A DNA stretch of 64,000 nt from Pseudothermotoga thermarum DSM 5069 (GCF_000217815.1 NC_015707.1:434001-498000), one strand, 5' to 3'. Numbered from the stretch's first letter, positions 16,396 through 28,406 are shown. Program-made: numbers and translations. Notes: generated by a model not told the origin, from the sequence alone.

Positions 16396-17090
16396 GGTGC
16401 GCGGTGGTGGTTTTTCCTGGTTCCAACTGCGACGCCGATGCTTTTCATGTTGCAAAATATGTACTTGGTTTTGACACGCAATACGTTTTTCACAAGGAAT
16501 CTTTCCACCCTGACGATTTTGATTTGATCATCCTTCCAGGTGGATTTTCCTACGGAGATTACTTGCGCCCAGGTGCAATAGCCAGGTTTTCACCCGTTAT
16601 GAACAGCGTTGTGCAAGCGGCAAAAAACGGTTGTTTTGTGCTCGGCATTTGCAACGGATTTCAAATCTTAACCGAAGCAGGTCTTCTAAAAGGTGTTCTG
16701 CTGAGAAATAAAGATCTTCGTTTCCATTGTCACGACGTTTATTTAAGAGTTGAAAGAAACGACACACCTTTCACGTGTTTGTACAAACAAGGTGAAGTTG
16801 TCAGAATGAGTATTGCACACGGCGAAGGAAATTACTATGTGGATGATCTTTCTTCCATCTTGGACAAGGTGGTTTTTAGATACTGCGATAAGTATGGAAG
16901 GATAACGCAAGAAGCCAATCCAAACGGCTCGGTTTTGAACATAGCTGGTGTGATCAACGATTCCATGAATGTGTTGGGATTGATGCCGCATCCTGAAAGA
17001 TGCGCTGAGGAAATTCTAGGATCAACCGATGGTAGGAAACTTTTTGAATCTTTGGCATACTACCTTGAACGGAGGAAGGTAAGGTGTTGA
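16392..17090 (+). CDS. purQ: FGAM synthase glutaminase subunit PurQ
   Basis: 232 aa class I glutamine amidotransferase that feeds ammonia to PurL. N-terminal [28 protein letters not shown], nucleophile Cys in GICNGFQIL, and the His/Glu pair in [10 protein letters not shown]. Overlaps purS (4 nt) and purL (7 nt). Confidence 0.97.
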   Translation: MRCAVVVFPGSNCDADAFHVAKYVLGFDTQYVFHKESFHPDDFDLIILPGGFSYGDYLRPGAIARFSPVMNSVVQAAKNGCFVLGICNGFQILTEAGLLKGVLLRNKDLRFHCHDVYLRVERNDTPFTCLYKQGEVVRMSIAHGEGNYYVDDLSSILDKVVFRYCDKYGRITQEANPNGSVLNIAGVINDSMNVLGLMPHPERCAEEILGSTDGRKLFESLAYYLERRKVRC

Positions 17091-19270
17091 AGTATCGTGA
17101 ACTTGGTTTAAATGATGAGGAATACAAAAAAATCTGTCAAGATCTTGGAAGAGAACCGAACGACGTGGAACTTGGCATGTATTCTGTCACGTGGTCCGAA
17201 CACTGCAGTTATAAACATTCAAAACCTCTGTTGAAACTTTTTCCAACCTCAGGTAAACATGTGGTCCAAGGGCCTGGAGAAAATGCGGGAGCTGTGGACA
17301 TAGGAGATGGGCTGGTTGTCGTTTTCAAAATGGAAAGTCACAACCATCCATCGGCTGTCGAGCCTTTCCAAGGAGCTGCAACAGGAGTTGGAGGAATAGT
17401 AAGAGATGTCTTGGCGATGGGAGCTAGGCCAATTGCTTTGCTTGATTCTTTGAGGTTTGGTGATATAAGAAAGCCAAATGTCAAATACCTTTTCAACGGT
17501 GTGGTTGGTGGAATATCCTTCTATGGAAACTGTATAGGAGTTCCAACCGTCGCTGGGGAGATATACTTCAACAGTTGTTACGATGACAATCCTTTGGTCA
17601 ACGTCATGTGCGTCGGAATAGCGCGAAGAGAAGAACTGAAGTTCTCAAGGACTGGTAAAACTGGTGCAAGGGTTCTTTTGGTCGGAGCTTTGACTGGAAG
17701 GGATGGAATTCACGGCGCAAGTTTTGCTTCTCAAGAACTCGACGAAGAGTCTCATAGCAAAAGGCCATCGGTTCAAGTTGGAGATCCCTTTATGGAAAAA
17801 CTTCTCATAGAAGCATGTCTTGAAGCATGCAAAGTCGATGGAGTACTTGCTGTTCAAGATCTTGGAGCAGCAGGTTTGACTTCAGCGTGCTCCGAAGTTG
17901 CCGCAAAGTCCAACAAGGGAATAGTAATAGATTTAAGCAAGGTTCCAAGAAGGGAAGCCAATATGAGCACTTACGAAGTGGTTCTTTCCGAATCTCAAGA
18001 AAGGATGCTTTTAATCGTTGAAGAAAAAGCTTTGCAAAAGGTAAAGGAAATCTTTGAAAAATGGGATCTTGTGTTTTCCGAAATTGGTTATCTGACAGAC
18101 GATGGATTTTTCACCGTTTACGAGGGTTCAGAGTTGGTTGCAAGAGTGCCAGTTAAATCTTTGACGGAAGGTGTTCCGATAGTTTACATCGGGCCAAAGG
18201 AACGAAGGTTGAACGTTGAAGAACCAAATCCTCCTGAGCCTTTGAACGTTCAAGACATTTTCATAAAGCTTCTTTCAAGTGAAAACATTGCAAGCAAGCG
18301 TTTTGTCTTCGAACAGTATGACCATAGGGTGGGAATAAACACCGTTGTTCTTCCAGGTGGAGATGCTGCTGTTTTGAGAATAAAGGGTACGAACAAAGGT
18401 ATAGCCGTCAGCGTTGATTGTAATTCTTTGTATTGTTATGTAGATCCATACGAAGGTGGAAAAATAGCCGTTGCAGAAGCTGCAAGGAACGTCGTTGTGA
18501 CTGGCGCAAAACCTCTAGGAATAACCGATTGTCTTAACTTTGCTAACCCCGACGATCCGGAAGTTTATTGGGAATTGAAAAGATGCATAGAGGGAATGGC
18601 CGAAGCAGCAAAGGTGCTTGAAATACCTATAGTCAGTGGAAATGTGAGCCTTTACAACGAAAGTTTGAAAAATCGAATATATCCAACCCCTACCGTTGGA
18701 ATCGTTGGGTTGATTGAGGATATAAGCAAAAGATGTTCAGCTGATTTTAAAAGCGAGAACGATTTAGTGGTGCTTTTAGGTTTTCACAGCGATCGATTCA
18801 CTGCTTCGGAATATTTAAGGCTTATTCACAACGTTGAAATTGCACCTAGTCCAACCTTGGATCTAGAGTTTGAAAAAAGGCTTCAGAAAGTTTGTTTGCT
18901 GGCTATTAAAGAGGGATTGCTAAGTTCTGCGCACGACGTTTCTGAAGGTGGTTTAGCGATAGCACTTGCAGAAAGTAGTATCCTTGGCGGCTTTGGGGTG
19001 GAGTGCGATTTGTTCACCAACGTAAGAAAAGACGTAGTTTTATTCAGTGAGACTCAATCTAGGATTGTTGTAAGTTTACCAGAGAAGAACTTTGAAAGGT
19101 TGAAAAAACTTTGTGAGACTTTCAAGGTACCTTGCACAATTTTAGGAAAGATCAAAGGTGAAAGGTTTGTCATAAAAATCAACGGAAATAAGGTCATAGA
19201 CGTTCCTTTAGACGAAATCATAGATCTTTACATGAATTCCCTTGAGAGGAAGTTAAATTATGAAGCTTAA
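17084..19270 (+). CDS. purL: FGAM synthase catalytic subunit PurL (small type)
   Basis: 728 aa, the size of the small PurL that requires PurS and PurQ. Seen: [11 protein letters not shown] near residue 35, [42 protein letters not shown], and [17 protein letters not shown], all standard ATP/FGAR site motifs. TTG start at 17084 inside the end of purQ. Its end overlaps purF. Confidence 0.97.
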   Translation: MLKYRELGLNDEEYKKICQDLGREPNDVELGMYSVTWSEHCSYKHSKPLLKLFPTSGKHVVQGPGENAGAVDIGDGLVVVFKMESHNHPSAVEPFQGAATGVGGIVRDVLAMGARPIALLDSLRFGDIRKPNVKYLFNGVVGGISFYGNCIGVPTVAGEIYFNSCYDDNPLVNVMCVGIARREELKFSRTGKTGARVLLVGALTGRDGIHGASFASQELDEESHSKRPSVQVGDPFMEKLLIEACLEACKVDGVLAVQDLGAAGLTSACSEVAAKSNKGIVIDLSKVPRREANMSTYEVVLSESQERMLLIVEEKALQKVKEIFEKWDLVFSEIGYLTDDGFFTVYEGSELVARVPVKSLTEGVPIVYIGPKERRLNVEEPNPPEPLNVQDIFIKLLSSENIASKRFVFEQYDHRVGINTVVLPGGDAAVLRIKGTNKGIAVSVDCNSLYCYVDPYEGGKIAVAEAARNVVVTGAKPLGITDCLNFANPDDPEVYWELKRCIEGMAEAAKVLEIPIVSGNVSLYNESLKNRIYPTPTVGIVGLIEDISKRCSADFKSENDLVVLLGFHSDRFTASEYLRLIHNVEIAPSPTLDLEFEKRLQKVCLLAIKEGLLSSAHDVSEGGLAIALAESSILGGFGVECDLFTNVRKDVVLFSETQSRIVVSLPEKNFERLKKLCETFKVPCTILGKIKGERFVIKINGNKVIDVPLDEIIDLYMNSLERKLNYEA

Positions 19271-20657
19271 GGAAGCCTGCGGTGTATTTGGAATATATTC
19301 TTTTGACTTTGATCGGGACATTGCCCGTACGGTTTACTACGCTCTGTTTGCGCTGCAGCACCGTGGACAAGAAAGTGCGGGCATAGCGGTGAGCAATGGG
19401 AAAAGCATTAAGTGTCATAAAGGTCTTGGATTAGCTTTTGAAGTTTTTAAGGAGGAAGATTTGGTAAAACTATCAGGAAAGATTGCCATAGGTCACGTTA
19501 GATATTCAACAACTGGTTCCAACACCTTCGCCAACGCCCAGCCTATAGTCGTTCAATGTATAGCTGGGGAACTTGCAATTGCCCACAACGGAAACATAGT
19601 CAACGCAGATGAAATAAGGTATGAGCTAGAGGAAAAGGGAGTCTTTTTCCAAACGACAACTGACAGCGAAGTGATTGCGGCGATATTGTCACAAGGTTAT
19701 TCAAAATCTTTAGAGCAAAGAATCAAAGATAGTTTTACCCTGCTGAAAGGCGCGTATTCTTTGGTGATAATGACAAACGACAAACTGATAGCCGTCAGAG
19801 ATCCAAATGGTTTTAGGCCGCTTTGCTTGGGTAAATACAACAATTCATACGTTGTTGCTTCAGAAAGCATAGCACTCGATTCAATCGGGGCTCAGTTTTT
19901 AAGGGACATCGAACCTGGGGAAATCTTGGTTATAGACAGTGCTGGTTTGAGATCCGAAAAACTTCCAACTACCTCGAGAAAATCTTTGTGTGTTTTCGAA
20001 TACGTGTATTTTGCAAGACCAGACAGCGTGATAGAAGGAATAAGTGTTTACATGGCTCGCTACAGAATGGGAGTTGAGTTGGCAAAAGAGTACCCCGTTG
20101 AAGCAGATCTTGTTGTTGGCGTACCAGATTCCGGGACAGTTGCTGCAATTGGTTATTCGGATTATTCGAAAATACCAAACGGATTAGGTTTGATCAAAAA
20201 CAGATACATTGCAAGAACCTTCATTCAACCATCCCAAAAAATGAGAAGTCTCGGCGTAAAACTCAAGCTAAGTCCGCTTAGAGAAATTGTAAAAGATCGC
20301 AGAATTGTTTTGGTCGACGATTCGATAGTTCGAGGCACGACCATGCATCAGATTGTCAAAATGTTGAAAGATGCTGGCGCAAGAGAAGTTCACGTTCGAA
20401 TAAGTTCCCCACCGGTTAGGTACAGTTGTTATTTTGGAATCGATACACCAACCAGAAAAGAATTAGTGGCTTCTCAGATGAGTGTAGAGGAAATAAGAAA
20501 ACTGATTGAAGCAGAGTCTTTGGGTTATCTTTCCATCGAAGGTTTGGTGAAGGCAGTTGGATTGAATGAAGGACAACTTTGCCTTGCTTGTTTCAACGGC
20601 AATTATCCGTTGGACGTGCCAAAAGAGGGTAGAAAGTATCTTTTTGAAAAGCGTTGA
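19260..20657 (+). CDS. purF: Amidophosphoribosyltransferase PurF
   Basis: 465 aa. First committed step: PRPP plus Gln to phosphoribosylamine. The N-terminus [11 protein letters not shown] implies removal of a six-residue propeptide to expose the catalytic Cys7. PRPP loop [12 protein letters not shown] is present. Cys residues in [25 protein letters not shown] and CLACF match the four ligands of the B. subtilis-type [4Fe-4S] cluster, so this is the oxygen-sensitive form, suited to an anaerobe. Overlaps purL by 11 nt. Confidence 0.97.
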   Translation: MKLKEACGVFGIYSFDFDRDIARTVYYALFALQHRGQESAGIAVSNGKSIKCHKGLGLAFEVFKEEDLVKLSGKIAIGHVRYSTTGSNTFANAQPIVVQCIAGELAIAHNGNIVNADEIRYELEEKGVFFQTTTDSEVIAAILSQGYSKSLEQRIKDSFTLLKGAYSLVIMTNDKLIAVRDPNGFRPLCLGKYNNSYVVASESIALDSIGAQFLRDIEPGEILVIDSAGLRSEKLPTTSRKSLCVFEYVYFARPDSVIEGISVYMARYRMGVELAKEYPVEADLVVGVPDSGTVAAIGYSDYSKIPNGLGLIKNRYIARTFIQPSQKMRSLGVKLKLSPLREIVKDRRIVLVDDSIVRGTTMHQIVKMLKDAGAREVHVRISSPPVRYSCYFGIDTPTRKELVASQMSVEEIRKLIEAESLGYLSIEGLVKAVGLNEGQLCLACFNGNYPLDVPKEGRKYLFEKR

Positions 20658-20671
20658 AGGGGTGATTGTAA

Positions 20672-21682
20672 TTGAGAACCTACAAAGAAGCCGGTGTTGA
20701 TATCGATGCGGCTGATAGGGCTGTGGAGATGATAAAAGAGCTTGCAAAGAAAACCTTTGACAAAAACGTAATAGGTGAAATAGGAAGTTTTGCGGGATTT
20801 TATAAACTTCGAGGTTACAAAAATCCAGTACTTGTTTCCGGTGCAGATGGAGTTGGAACCAAGCTCAAAATAGCCTTCATGTTGGACAAACACGATACGG
20901 TTGGCATAGACTGTGTGGCGATGTGCGTCAACGATGTGCTTGTTCACGGTGCATTCCCGCTGTTTTTCTTAGACTACATAGCCACAGGAAAGTTGGTTCC
21001 TGAAAAAATAGCACAAATTGTGAAAGGCATAGTCGATGGATGCATGGAAGCCGAGTGTGTTCTAATCGGCGGTGAGACGGCACAAATGCCGGATTTTTAT
21101 AAGGAAGACGAGTACGATTTAGCAGGTTTTGCAGTAGGTGTGGTGGAAGAGGAAATGTTGATAGACGGCTCAAAAATAAAAGAAAAAGATGTAGTCATTG
21201 GCATAGCCTCAAGTGGTCTTCACAGCAACGGATTTTCCCTCGCAAGAAAGGTTTTGCTTGGTAAGTACAAAATCGATGAATATTTTGAAGAACTTGGGAA
21301 AACACTGGGTGAAGAGTTGCTGACCCCAACAAAGATTTACGTGAAAGTCATCAAACAGCTTGATCTAAATAAAATAAACGGCATGGCTCACATAACTGGC
21401 GGAGGACTTTTGGAAAACCTTCCAAGAATTTTGTCAAAAGGTTTGCAAATAATCATAAGGAAAGATTCTTGGGAATGTCCACCTATTTTCAAATTGATTC
21501 AAAAAACTGGGCAAATTGAAGAATGTGAAATGTTTAGGACCTTCAACATGGGGATTGGTTTTACGATCGTGGTTAGACCAGAAGACGCCGATGACTTTGT
21601 CAGAAGAATAAACGCGCTTGGACATCGTGCCTTTATCATAGGGGAAGTTCAAAAGGGCGAAAGAGGTGTTGTGATTGAGTAA
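20672..21682 (+). CDS. purM: AIR synthetase PurM
   Basis: 336 aa. Closes the imidazole ring: FGAM to AIR with ATP. TTG start with GGGGTGAT upstream. Motifs: [73 protein letters not shown], and [11 protein letters not shown]. Overlaps purN by 8 nt. Confidence 0.97.
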   Translation: MRTYKEAGVDIDAADRAVEMIKELAKKTFDKNVIGEIGSFAGFYKLRGYKNPVLVSGADGVGTKLKIAFMLDKHDTVGIDCVAMCVNDVLVHGAFPLFFLDYIATGKLVPEKIAQIVKGIVDGCMEAECVLIGGETAQMPDFYKEDEYDLAGFAVGVVEEEMLIDGSKIKEKDVVIGIASSGLHSNGFSLARKVLLGKYKIDEYFEELGKTLGEELLTPTKIYVKVIKQLDLNKINGMAHITGGGLLENLPRILSKGLQIIIRKDSWECPPIFKLIQKTGQIEECEMFRTFNMGIGFTIVVRPEDADDFVRRINALGHRAFIIGEVQKGERGVVIE

Positions 21683-22310
21683 ACCGCTTTGCCTTGGAGT
21701 ACTTGTCTCAGGTCAAGGTACAAACCTTCAAGCCATCATCGACGCATGTGAAAGGAAGGAGATCAATGCCTACGTTGGAGTAGTCATAAGCAACAAACCG
21801 AACGCCTACGCCCTCCAAAGGGCAAAAAAGCACGGTATACCAAACTATGTGATTTTGAGAAAAGATTATCCAAGCCAGCTTGAATATGAAAAAGCGATGG
21901 TTGAAATACTCAAAGCGCATGAGGTCGAGCTTGTTGTGCTCGCTGGTTTTATGAAGATCTTATCGTCGTACTTCATCGAGTGTTTCAGAAACAGGATAAT
22001 AAACATTCACCCTTCGCTAATACCAGCTTTCTGTGGCAAAGGTTTTTACGGAATGAAAGTTCACGAAGCAGTTATAGAGTACGGCGTAAAGGTCACCGGG
22101 GCAACCGTGCACTTTGTGGATGAAAACGTTGACGCTGGCCCCATAATCCTTCAAGAACCAGTTTTTGTCGATCAAAACGATACGCCTGAGACTTTGGCGC
22201 AAAAAGTTCACGAAGTTGAACATAAGCTTTTGGTGAAAGCGATAAAGCTTTTGAGTGAAAACAAAGTAGAGATAGTTGGAAGAAGAGTGATCATAAAAGA
22301 GGGGGAGTGA
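21675..22310 (+). CDS. purN: GAR transformylase PurN
   Basis: 211 aa. Transfers formyl from 10-formyl-THF to GAR. Catalytic Asn/His in [11 protein letters not shown] and Asp in [25 protein letters not shown] near the N-terminus binds the phosphate. TTG start overlapping purM. No formate-dependent PurT is in the window. Confidence 0.96.
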   Translation: MSKPLCLGVLVSGQGTNLQAIIDACERKEINAYVGVVISNKPNAYALQRAKKHGIPNYVILRKDYPSQLEYEKAMVEILKAHEVELVVLAGFMKILSSYFIECFRNRIINIHPSLIPAFCGKGFYGMKVHEAVIEYGVKVTGATVHFVDENVDAGPIILQEPVFVDQNDTPETLAQKVHEVEHKLLVKAIKLLSENKVEIVGRRVIIKEGE

Positions 22311-22317
22311 TTTTAAG

Positions 22318-23841
22318 GTGGTAAAGAGAGCTTTGATCTCAGTTTACGATAAAACAAGCCTTTTGGATTTTGCCAAATTCCTTTTCGAGCAAAACGTTGA
22401 GATAATCAGCTCCGGTGGAACGGCGAGGTTCTTGAAGGAAAATGGTATACCTGTGAAAACCGTTGAAGAGATAACCGGCTTTCCGGAAATTTTGGAAGGA
22501 AGGGTTAAAACACTTCATCCCAAAATCCATGGGGCCATTTTGGCTGACAGATCAAAGCCGCTTCATCTTCAACAGCTTGAACAATTAGGTATAGAAACGA
22601 TAGACATGGTTGTTGTCAACCTTTATCCTTTCGAAAAAATGTACATCGCAAATGCTTCAGACGAAGAAATGATTGAGAACATAGACATAGGTGGTCCAAC
22701 TTTAATTAGAGCTGCGGCGAAAAATTACAAAAACGTAGCTATCGTTTGTGATCCAAAGGACTATCCAATCGTTGTTGATGAAATCAAGCAATACGGTGAA
22801 GTGAGACTTGAAACGAGGTTAAAACTTGCCCAAAAAGCTTTCGAATTGACTTCTTATTACGATTCAATCGTGGCTAGGTACTTCCGAGATAAAACAAAAG
22901 AAATTTTCCCAGAGTTTTTAACGCTGGGCTTCAAACTTCACCAAACCTTAAGGTATGGTGAAAATCCACATCAAATGGCGGCTGCTTACGTCGATCTCAG
23001 GTATGAAGGAACGATAATGGATACCACACAGCTTTGGGGTAAAGAACTTTCTTTCAACAACATAGCCGATGCAGATGCGGCTTTGAGTATCGTTAAAGAA
23101 TTCACCCAGCCCTGCGCGGTGGGTGTAAAGCATACCAATCCGTGTGGTGTGGCATGCGGGGAAACTTTGTTGGAGGCTTTTGAAAAGATGTACGAAGCTG
23201 ATCCAATATCCATCTTTGGTGGTATAGTGGCTTTAAACAGAACAGTTGACGAAAAAACGGCCGAAAAGATGTCTCAGATCTTTCTTGAGGTTGTAATAGC
23301 ACCGGATTACGATCCGAAAGCTTTGGAAATTTTGATGAAAAAGAAAAATTTGAGAATACTTAAAGTGAAAATCGATAGATTGAACCAAAATGAGCTTGAT
23401 TTAAGAAAAGTCTCGGGTGGACTACTTGTTCAAACACCAGATTCAACAGATTACAACGAACTGAGGTGTGTGACGAAAAGAGAACCAACGCCACAAGAAT
23501 TGGAAGATCTTCTCTTCGCATGGAAGGTCGTCAAACACGTGAAATCAAACGCCATCGTCTTGGCAAAGAATCTTGCCACAGTTGGAATAGGAGCTGGGCA
23601 GGTCAACAGACTCTGGCCAACTGAACACTGTGTGAGAATAGCAGGTCCAAAGGCAAACGGCGCGGTTTTGGCTTCCGACGCCTTCTTTCCATTTCCAGAT
23701 GCCGTCGAAGTTGCGGCGAAAGCAGGAGTTACCGCGATAATCCAACCGGGTGGATCGATTCGAGATGAAGAAGTTATCAAAGTGGCAAATGAATACAACA
23801 TCGCCATGATTTTCACCGGAACAAGGCATTTTAAACACTGA
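22318..23841 (+). CDS. purH: Bifunctional AICAR transformylase/IMP cyclohydrolase PurH
   Basis: 507 aa, full length for the two-domain enzyme that performs the last two steps to IMP. IMP cyclohydrolase (~1-190): [39 protein letters not shown]. Transformylase (~200-507): [33 protein letters not shown], and the C-terminal [11 protein letters not shown] start after GGGGGAG. Confidence 0.97.
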   Translation: MVKRALISVYDKTSLLDFAKFLFEQNVEIISSGGTARFLKENGIPVKTVEEITGFPEILEGRVKTLHPKIHGAILADRSKPLHLQQLEQLGIETIDMVVVNLYPFEKMYIANASDEEMIENIDIGGPTLIRAAAKNYKNVAIVCDPKDYPIVVDEIKQYGEVRLETRLKLAQKAFELTSYYDSIVARYFRDKTKEIFPEFLTLGFKLHQTLRYGENPHQMAAAYVDLRYEGTIMDTTQLWGKELSFNNIADADAALSIVKEFTQPCAVGVKHTNPCGVACGETLLEAFEKMYEADPISIFGGIVALNRTVDEKTAEKMSQIFLEVVIAPDYDPKALEILMKKKNLRILKVKIDRLNQNELDLRKVSGGLLVQTPDSTDYNELRCVTKREPTPQELEDLLFAWKVVKHVKSNAIVLAKNLATVGIGAGQVNRLWPTEHCVRIAGPKANGAVLASDAFFPFPDAVEVAAKAGVTAIIQPGGSIRDEEVIKVANEYNIAMIFTGTRHFKH

Positions 23842-23856
23842 GGTTGGTGATGATCG

Positions 23857-25101
23857 ATGAAAATTTTGGTCGTTGGCAGCGGTGGAAGGGAACATGCAAT
23901 CGCTTGGAAGATATTGAATGACAATCCAAACTTTGAGCTTTACTGTATAGGAACTAACGCTGGTATAAGTGAAATAGCAAAATGTGTTGAGCTAAAGACC
24001 ATCGAAGAAATAGCTGATTTCGCACAGCAGTCTAAGATAGATTTCACGGTGGTTGGACCTGAAGCTTTTCTTGCCCAAGGTATTGTCGATGAATTTTCAA
24101 AGAGAGGCCTAAAGATTTTTGGACCTAACAAGAAAGCAGCTCAGCTTGAATCCAGCAAGGTATTTGCCAAACAATTTATGTTGAAATACGGTATTCCAAC
24201 GGCGGATTTTGCGGTTTTCGATGACCCAAACGAAGCAACAAGATTTGTGGAAAAGAAAGATGAACCTTTGGTAATCAAAGCCGATGGACTTGCCGCTGGG
24301 AAGGGAACTTTTGTTGCAAAAACAAAACAAGAAGCTTTAAACGCCATAGATTTGTTGATGAGAAAGAAAATCTTTAAAGAAGCTGGCGCGAAGATTGTGG
24401 TGGAAAAATTTCTCGAAGGCAAAGAAGTTTCAGCTTTGGCTTTTTGTGATGGTCAAACTGTTGTACCTATGCCAGGTTGTATGGATTACAAACGTGCTTA
24501 CGACAACGATCAAGGACCAAACACTGGTGGAATGGGTTGTGTTTCTCCTGTCTCACATTATGACAAGCAGATGCAGCATATGACCTATAAACTTGTCTTT
24601 GAAAGAACGTTGGAAGGTCTGCAAAAAGAGGGTATAGACTATCGCGGAGTCATTTACGCAGGTTTGATGATAACAAAGCAGGGTCCTTTTGTTTTGGAGT
24701 ACAACTGTCGATTCGGTGATCCAGAAACTCAAGTTTTGATGTTGCTTTTGAAGTCAAACCTTCTTGAAATCCTTCAAGCCACCGTTGAAAGACAGCTTTC
24801 AAGGATGAAAGTAGATTGGTTCGGTAAAGCGGGCATTTGTGTTGTCTTGGCCAGCGGGGGTTATCCTGAAAACTACGAAATAGGGTACGAAATAAAAGGT
24901 TTAGAAGAGTGTAAAGCGATAGTATTTCACGCCGGAACAAAAAAGGTTAATGGAAAATGCGTTACCAACGGTGGTAGGGTTTTGAACGTTTGTGCCGTTG
25001 GCGAAACCGTTGCTCATGCTCGTGAAATTGTTTATAGAGAGATCAAGAAAATTCACTTTGAAAAAATGCACTACAGAACTGATATTGGTTTGAACGTTTG
25101 A
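23857..25101 (+). CDS. purD: GAR synthetase PurD
   Basis: 414 aa ATP-grasp ligase joining glycine to phosphoribosylamine. Seen: VVGSGGREHAIAWK at the N-terminus, VVGPEAFLAQGIVDEF, KADGLAAGKG, EYNCRFGDPETQVL and the NGGRVLNVCAVG end. Last gene of the ten-gene pur operon; convergent with the channel pseudogene. Confidence 0.97.
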   Translation: MKILVVGSGGREHAIAWKILNDNPNFELYCIGTNAGISEIAKCVELKTIEEIADFAQQSKIDFTVVGPEAFLAQGIVDEFSKRGLKIFGPNKKAAQLESSKVFAKQFMLKYGIPTADFAVFDDPNEATRFVEKKDEPLVIKADGLAAGKGTFVAKTKQEALNAIDLLMRKKIFKEAGAKIVVEKFLEGKEVSALAFCDGQTVVPMPGCMDYKRAYDNDQGPNTGGMGCVSPVSHYDKQMQHMTYKLVFERTLEGLQKEGIDYRGVIYAGLMITKQGPFVLEYNCRFGDPETQVLMLLLKSNLLEILQATVERQLSRMKVDWFGKAGICVVLASGGYPENYEIGYEIKGLEECKAIVFHAGTKKVNGKCVTNGGRVLNVCAVGETVAHAREIVYREIKKIHFEKMHYRTDIGLNV

Positions 25102-25114
25102 TTTTCGCAAAGTT

Positions 25115-25765
25115 TTAATCTTTGTTCGGCGGATAATCGATTTTCTTTCCACAGTGTGGGCAAATAATACCTTCCCTGGATTTCTTTTTCCTTCTAAGCT
25201 CTTCAACAAATCCTGCCGCAAGTATTCCAGCCGGCAAAGAGAACAAACCTATTCCAAGCAGGGCAATTACCGCTGCAAGAAAACGGCCAAAAAGCGTGAC
25301 AGGATACACATCCCCGTAACCAACGGTTGTGAGTGTGACTATAGCCCACCACATGGCTGCCGGTATGCTTGAGAAAGTATCAGGCTGAGCTGCATTTTCG
25401 ATGCAATACATCGATTTACCTATAGTTTGAAGTGCTTCTGAATATCTTCCCAGCTTCAAAATTCTAAAAATTCTTCAAACCACAGACCTGTTGTATTTTT
25501 CATCAACTGTACAGCTCCAAAGTCTTAGAACATATTCAGCCGTGAACACGATCATGGAGAAGACTTCAAACCAGCGGAAAAGGAAAAAATGCCTGTTTCG
25601 CAGGCTTTCCACAGTTTCAAGTATCACAGCCAAGGTGTTTAAGCTTATCAAGGTTATCATGAATTTGTCAAATGCATCAAGAAAGATCATGTCCTGATTG
25701 TCAATCGAAACAGCTTCAACTATTTCATAAACACGCTCTTTAATGGTTTTCTTCATAAAAATCAC
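25115..25765 (-). pseudogene. Decayed voltage-gated-type potassium channel gene
   Basis: One reading frame with an in-frame TGA (~25475) joins two pieces of a 6-TM K+ channel. The upstream piece (96 codons) has S1 and S2 (FMITLISLNTLAVIL, EVFSMIVFTAEYVLRLW). The downstream piece has the end of S4 (RIFRILKLGRYSEALQ), the pore helix and filter TVGYGD, S6 and a tail with CPHCG. S3 and most of S4, and the S5 helix between IGK and SMYCIEN, appear to be missing by comparison with KvAP/VIC-type channels, so there are likely two internal deletions plus a stop. The intact filter is a relic, though a short product from an internal start cannot be excluded. Confidence 0.75.
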
Positions 25766-25788
25766 CTCGGTGTGTTAAACCAGCAAAA

Positions 25789-26514
25789 TCAAAATATTGC
25801 GTTTTCACCAAAAACTTTTTGAAATTCATCTAAAACCTCAAAAAACTTTTCTTCTTTCAACCACTCTTCCCATCCCATCTTTTTATACACATCTTTCACA
25901 AGCCATGGATAGTTGAGTTTATCAAGTGTTACAGTATCAACAAGTTTTGCGAGTTTTTCTGCCAATCTTTTGGCGTTCATGGGCAAGACTGGCCCAACGA
26001 AAACTCCAACTTTTATGTCGTGTTGTTTTAAAATCTCAACCGCTTTTATCCTTTCTTCGATCGAACTTGCGCCAGGTTCAAGGATTCTTCTAACTTGATC
26101 TGAATCCGTCGTGATCGTGATGACAACCTCTGCATCTTTCAAAAGATCTAGATCTCTCAAAATCAACGTGGATTTAGTCATTATTCTAACATTGCGCCAG
26201 TGTAATTTCAGTATTTCAAGAACCTTTCTTGTTATTCCATACTTTTTTTCAGCATGTTGATAGGGATCGCAAATACTCGATAAAAAGAATCTTCCAAAAG
26301 CTTTTGGAAGATCTTTTTCCAAAATTTGTGGAAGATTAATCTTAACCCACACATCTTTTCCCCATCTTCCACCAGTTTGCTTGAAAGGACCGATGAATTG
26401 AGCATAACAATATCTACAGGCATGAGAACAACCAACGTACGGATTTACAACGTACTGGGCTATTGGAATCTTGGTTTTGCTAAAAGCCTGTTTACAAGTT
26501 GTTTCGTATATCAA
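25789..26514 (-). CDS. Radical SAM protein, spore photoproduct lyase-like (SPL) family
   Basis: 241 aa. The [4Fe-4S]/SAM motif is GCSHACRYCYA (Cys-x3-Cys-x2-Cys near residue 30), preceded by VNPYVGC as in the SPL/Rv2578c-like group. Other landmarks: SSICDPYQHAEKKYGITRKVLEIL and GPVLPMNAKRLAEKLAKL. It is shorter than true spore photoproduct lyases (~340 aa), and this is a non-spore-former, so the substrate is unknown. TTG start. Lies 10 bp downstream of the lipoprotein gene. Confidence 0.8.
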   Translation of the reverse strand: MIYETTCKQAFSKTKIPIAQYVVNPYVGCSHACRYCYAQFIGPFKQTGGRWGKDVWVKINLPQILEKDLPKAFGRFFLSSICDPYQHAEKKYGITRKVLEILKLHWRNVRIMTKSTLILRDLDLLKDAEVVITITTDSDQVRRILEPGASSIEERIKAVEILKQHDIKVGVFVGPVLPMNAKRLAEKLAKLVDTVTLDKLNYPWLVKDVYKKMGWEEWLKEEKFFEVLDEFQKVFGENAIF

Positions 26515-26524
26515 CTTTCACCAC

Positions 26525-28309
26525 TCAATCAAAGCATACCAAAAGACAATCGGCGTTGAAAGTCAATTCCTGCTTGAAGGTCAGGTTTCCATTTGAAATA
26601 TCGTAGATTATAAGTTTGTCACCCGTGGCAACAAGAAGTTTTTCATCAAAAATTGTCATAGCGTAAATTTTTCCACTCATGTCCAAATTGCTTATCCATT
26701 TGAAATTCTCAAGATCGAGCACGCTTAATTTTTTATCGTAGCCTGCTATGTACGCATAACGTCCATCGGTGATTATTGAGGCAACATCAGTTGATGAATA
26801 TGCAACTTCTCCAACATAGTCCAGCGCAGAACCATTCCAGTTGTAGATTTTTATCCACTGGCGGCTTTTGCACACAAAAACATATGAAAGCGAAGCAAAG
26901 ATGTAGGAAGGACCGTCCAAATTGGTTGGTTCACAAATTTGATCTAAATCGTCGACGGATAAAACCAACAGTTCGTTGTTATTGGTCAACACGTAGATAT
27001 TTTCCGCAGCACTAATGCTTTTGATGCCTGTTAAATCTTTGCGAATATAACTGCCAGAGTTCAAGTTTAATTTGTAAATTCTTGAGGAAGATTGAACGAA
27101 CACAAATTGATCGACAAAAAAGGCGTTGTTGCAGATTGAATCTTCATTTATCGAATAATATTCAGAAAATTTACTCAAAGTTGTTGAGTCGTATTTTTCA
27201 ATCATTATTTTTGGTTGTCCAGATAGAACAACAAACAAATAATTACCAAGGCTACCGATTTTTCTCACCGACAATGGATCAGTGGAGATGGACGTTGAGC
27301 CATCTGTATCCAACATTCCGTTTTTGTCGTATTTCAATCTGTAGATCTTTCTTTCCTTTGTAAGTACAAAAACTCTTTTCGTGTCTCTAACTATCGTCAC
27401 AGGCTCGGAAAAACCGCTGTGAAGGCCTGTCGAAGTTTTGGCATTAACGACGTATGTGTAACTTTCACCTTCAACAACGTTTACATCTATATGTTCGCAT
27501 TCGGTGATAGGATCTTTGTTCAACTTCAGCCAAAGATCCCCTTCTTTTCTGTAAACATCATAGCAGGCAGCACCAGTGACGGTTTTCCAGCTTATCTTTA
27601 TCCCCTCATCCAAGTTAAAAGCCTCGACGTCCGATACTGTTGGAAGCTTTTCAACTATTGCTTCGATTGTTACACCTCCAAAATCATCTATCAAAACTTT
27701 GAACCGGTTGACCCTACCAGGTTGTATCTCCAAACCATAAGGACCTTTTGTTAAGGCTGTTTCACCTTCCGATAGCAAATTCAACGACAAATTCCAAACG
27801 GCGCTCTTCAAATTTGAAAATTCAAAAGTCGCCGAACCATTTGTCAAAACTTTTTTGTTTGAGAAGGAAGATTCACCGCACTCTAAAAGAATCTCAACTT
27901 CATTCATCAAATTGGAAGTGGTTTGAACTTCTAAAGAAAGATCTCCAGGTGTAAGAGATAAAACTATGGTAACTTCAGAAACTTGGTTTTTCTTGATGGT
28001 TGCTTGATCAGTTCCCTGATAGATTACAAAACCATTCTTATCCATCAACTTTATCGAAATATTCCACAATCCTTCTTCAACACCTTGTACTACGATTTCA
28101 CCTTTATCAAGTTCAAAATACCTTTCGACTTTCCTAGAGAGTTTTGTCAAGGTCAAGATACCGCTGACTGGTTCCTCAGATGGAATTGCTTTGATGTGTG
28201 GAAAAACAAATCTTATCACAAGAGTACTTGTGGTGGAAGTATCAAGGATCAAAAAACAACCGTTGAGCAGTAGCACACTTAAAGCCACCAAAATGGCTAG
28301 CTTCTTCAA
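26525..28309 (-). CDS. Secreted lipoprotein with fibronectin type III domain, unknown function
   Basis: 594 aa from a TTG at 28309 that follows GGGGGTGT; the open frame extends upstream to 28378 without a ribosome site. Signal peptide MKKLAILVALSVLLLNGC is followed by a lipobox Cys at ~18. Residues ~30-215 look like beta-sandwich repeats; ~225-315 form an FN3-like domain (ISWKTVTGAACYDVYRKEG). From ~320 to the end there are repeated beta-blade-like segments (FVLTKERKIYRLKYD, IYVLTNNNELLVL, AYIAGYDKKLSVLDL), suggesting a beta-propeller. Probably an envelope-anchored binding protein; the ligand is unknown. Confidence 0.72.
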   Translation of the reverse strand: MKKLAILVALSVLLLNGCFLILDTSTTSTLVIRFVFPHIKAIPSEEPVSGILTLTKLSRKVERYFELDKGEIVVQGVEEGLWNISIKLMDKNGFVIYQGTDQATIKKNQVSEVTIVLSLTPGDLSLEVQTTSNLMNEVEILLECGESSFSNKKVLTNGSATFEFSNLKSAVWNLSLNLLSEGETALTKGPYGLEIQPGRVNRFKVLIDDFGGVTIEAIVEKLPTVSDVEAFNLDEGIKISWKTVTGAACYDVYRKEGDLWLKLNKDPITECEHIDVNVVEGESYTYVVNAKTSTGLHSGFSEPVTIVRDTKRVFVLTKERKIYRLKYDKNGMLDTDGSTSISTDPLSVRKIGSLGNYLFVVLSGQPKIMIEKYDSTTLSKFSEYYSINEDSICNNAFFVDQFVFVQSSSRIYKLNLNSGSYIRKDLTGIKSISAAENIYVLTNNNELLVLSVDDLDQICEPTNLDGPSYIFASLSYVFVCKSRQWIKIYNWNGSALDYVGEVAYSSTDVASIITDGRYAYIAGYDKKLSVLDLENFKWISNLDMSGKIYAMTIFDEKLLVATGDKLIIYDISNGNLTFKQELTFNADCLLVCFD

Positions 28310-28406
28310 GCTACACACCCCCACGGCGTTTGGAAGTATTTTTAGAGCAAAAACTATTTTCATTCTAGCAAAAATCAATGTTAAAATTCAACAAGGAGGT
28401 GGTAAA

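Noticed and set aside
25115-25765. TGA in the channel gene read as selenocysteine or by recoding
   Set aside because: Missing membrane segments on both sides of the TGA indicate decay; no SECIS-like hairpin was seen directly after it.
28191-28406. Upstream extension of the ribokinase frame
   Set aside because: Overlaps the divergent lipoprotein start and lacks a ribosome site; AAGGAGGTG marks TTG 28407.
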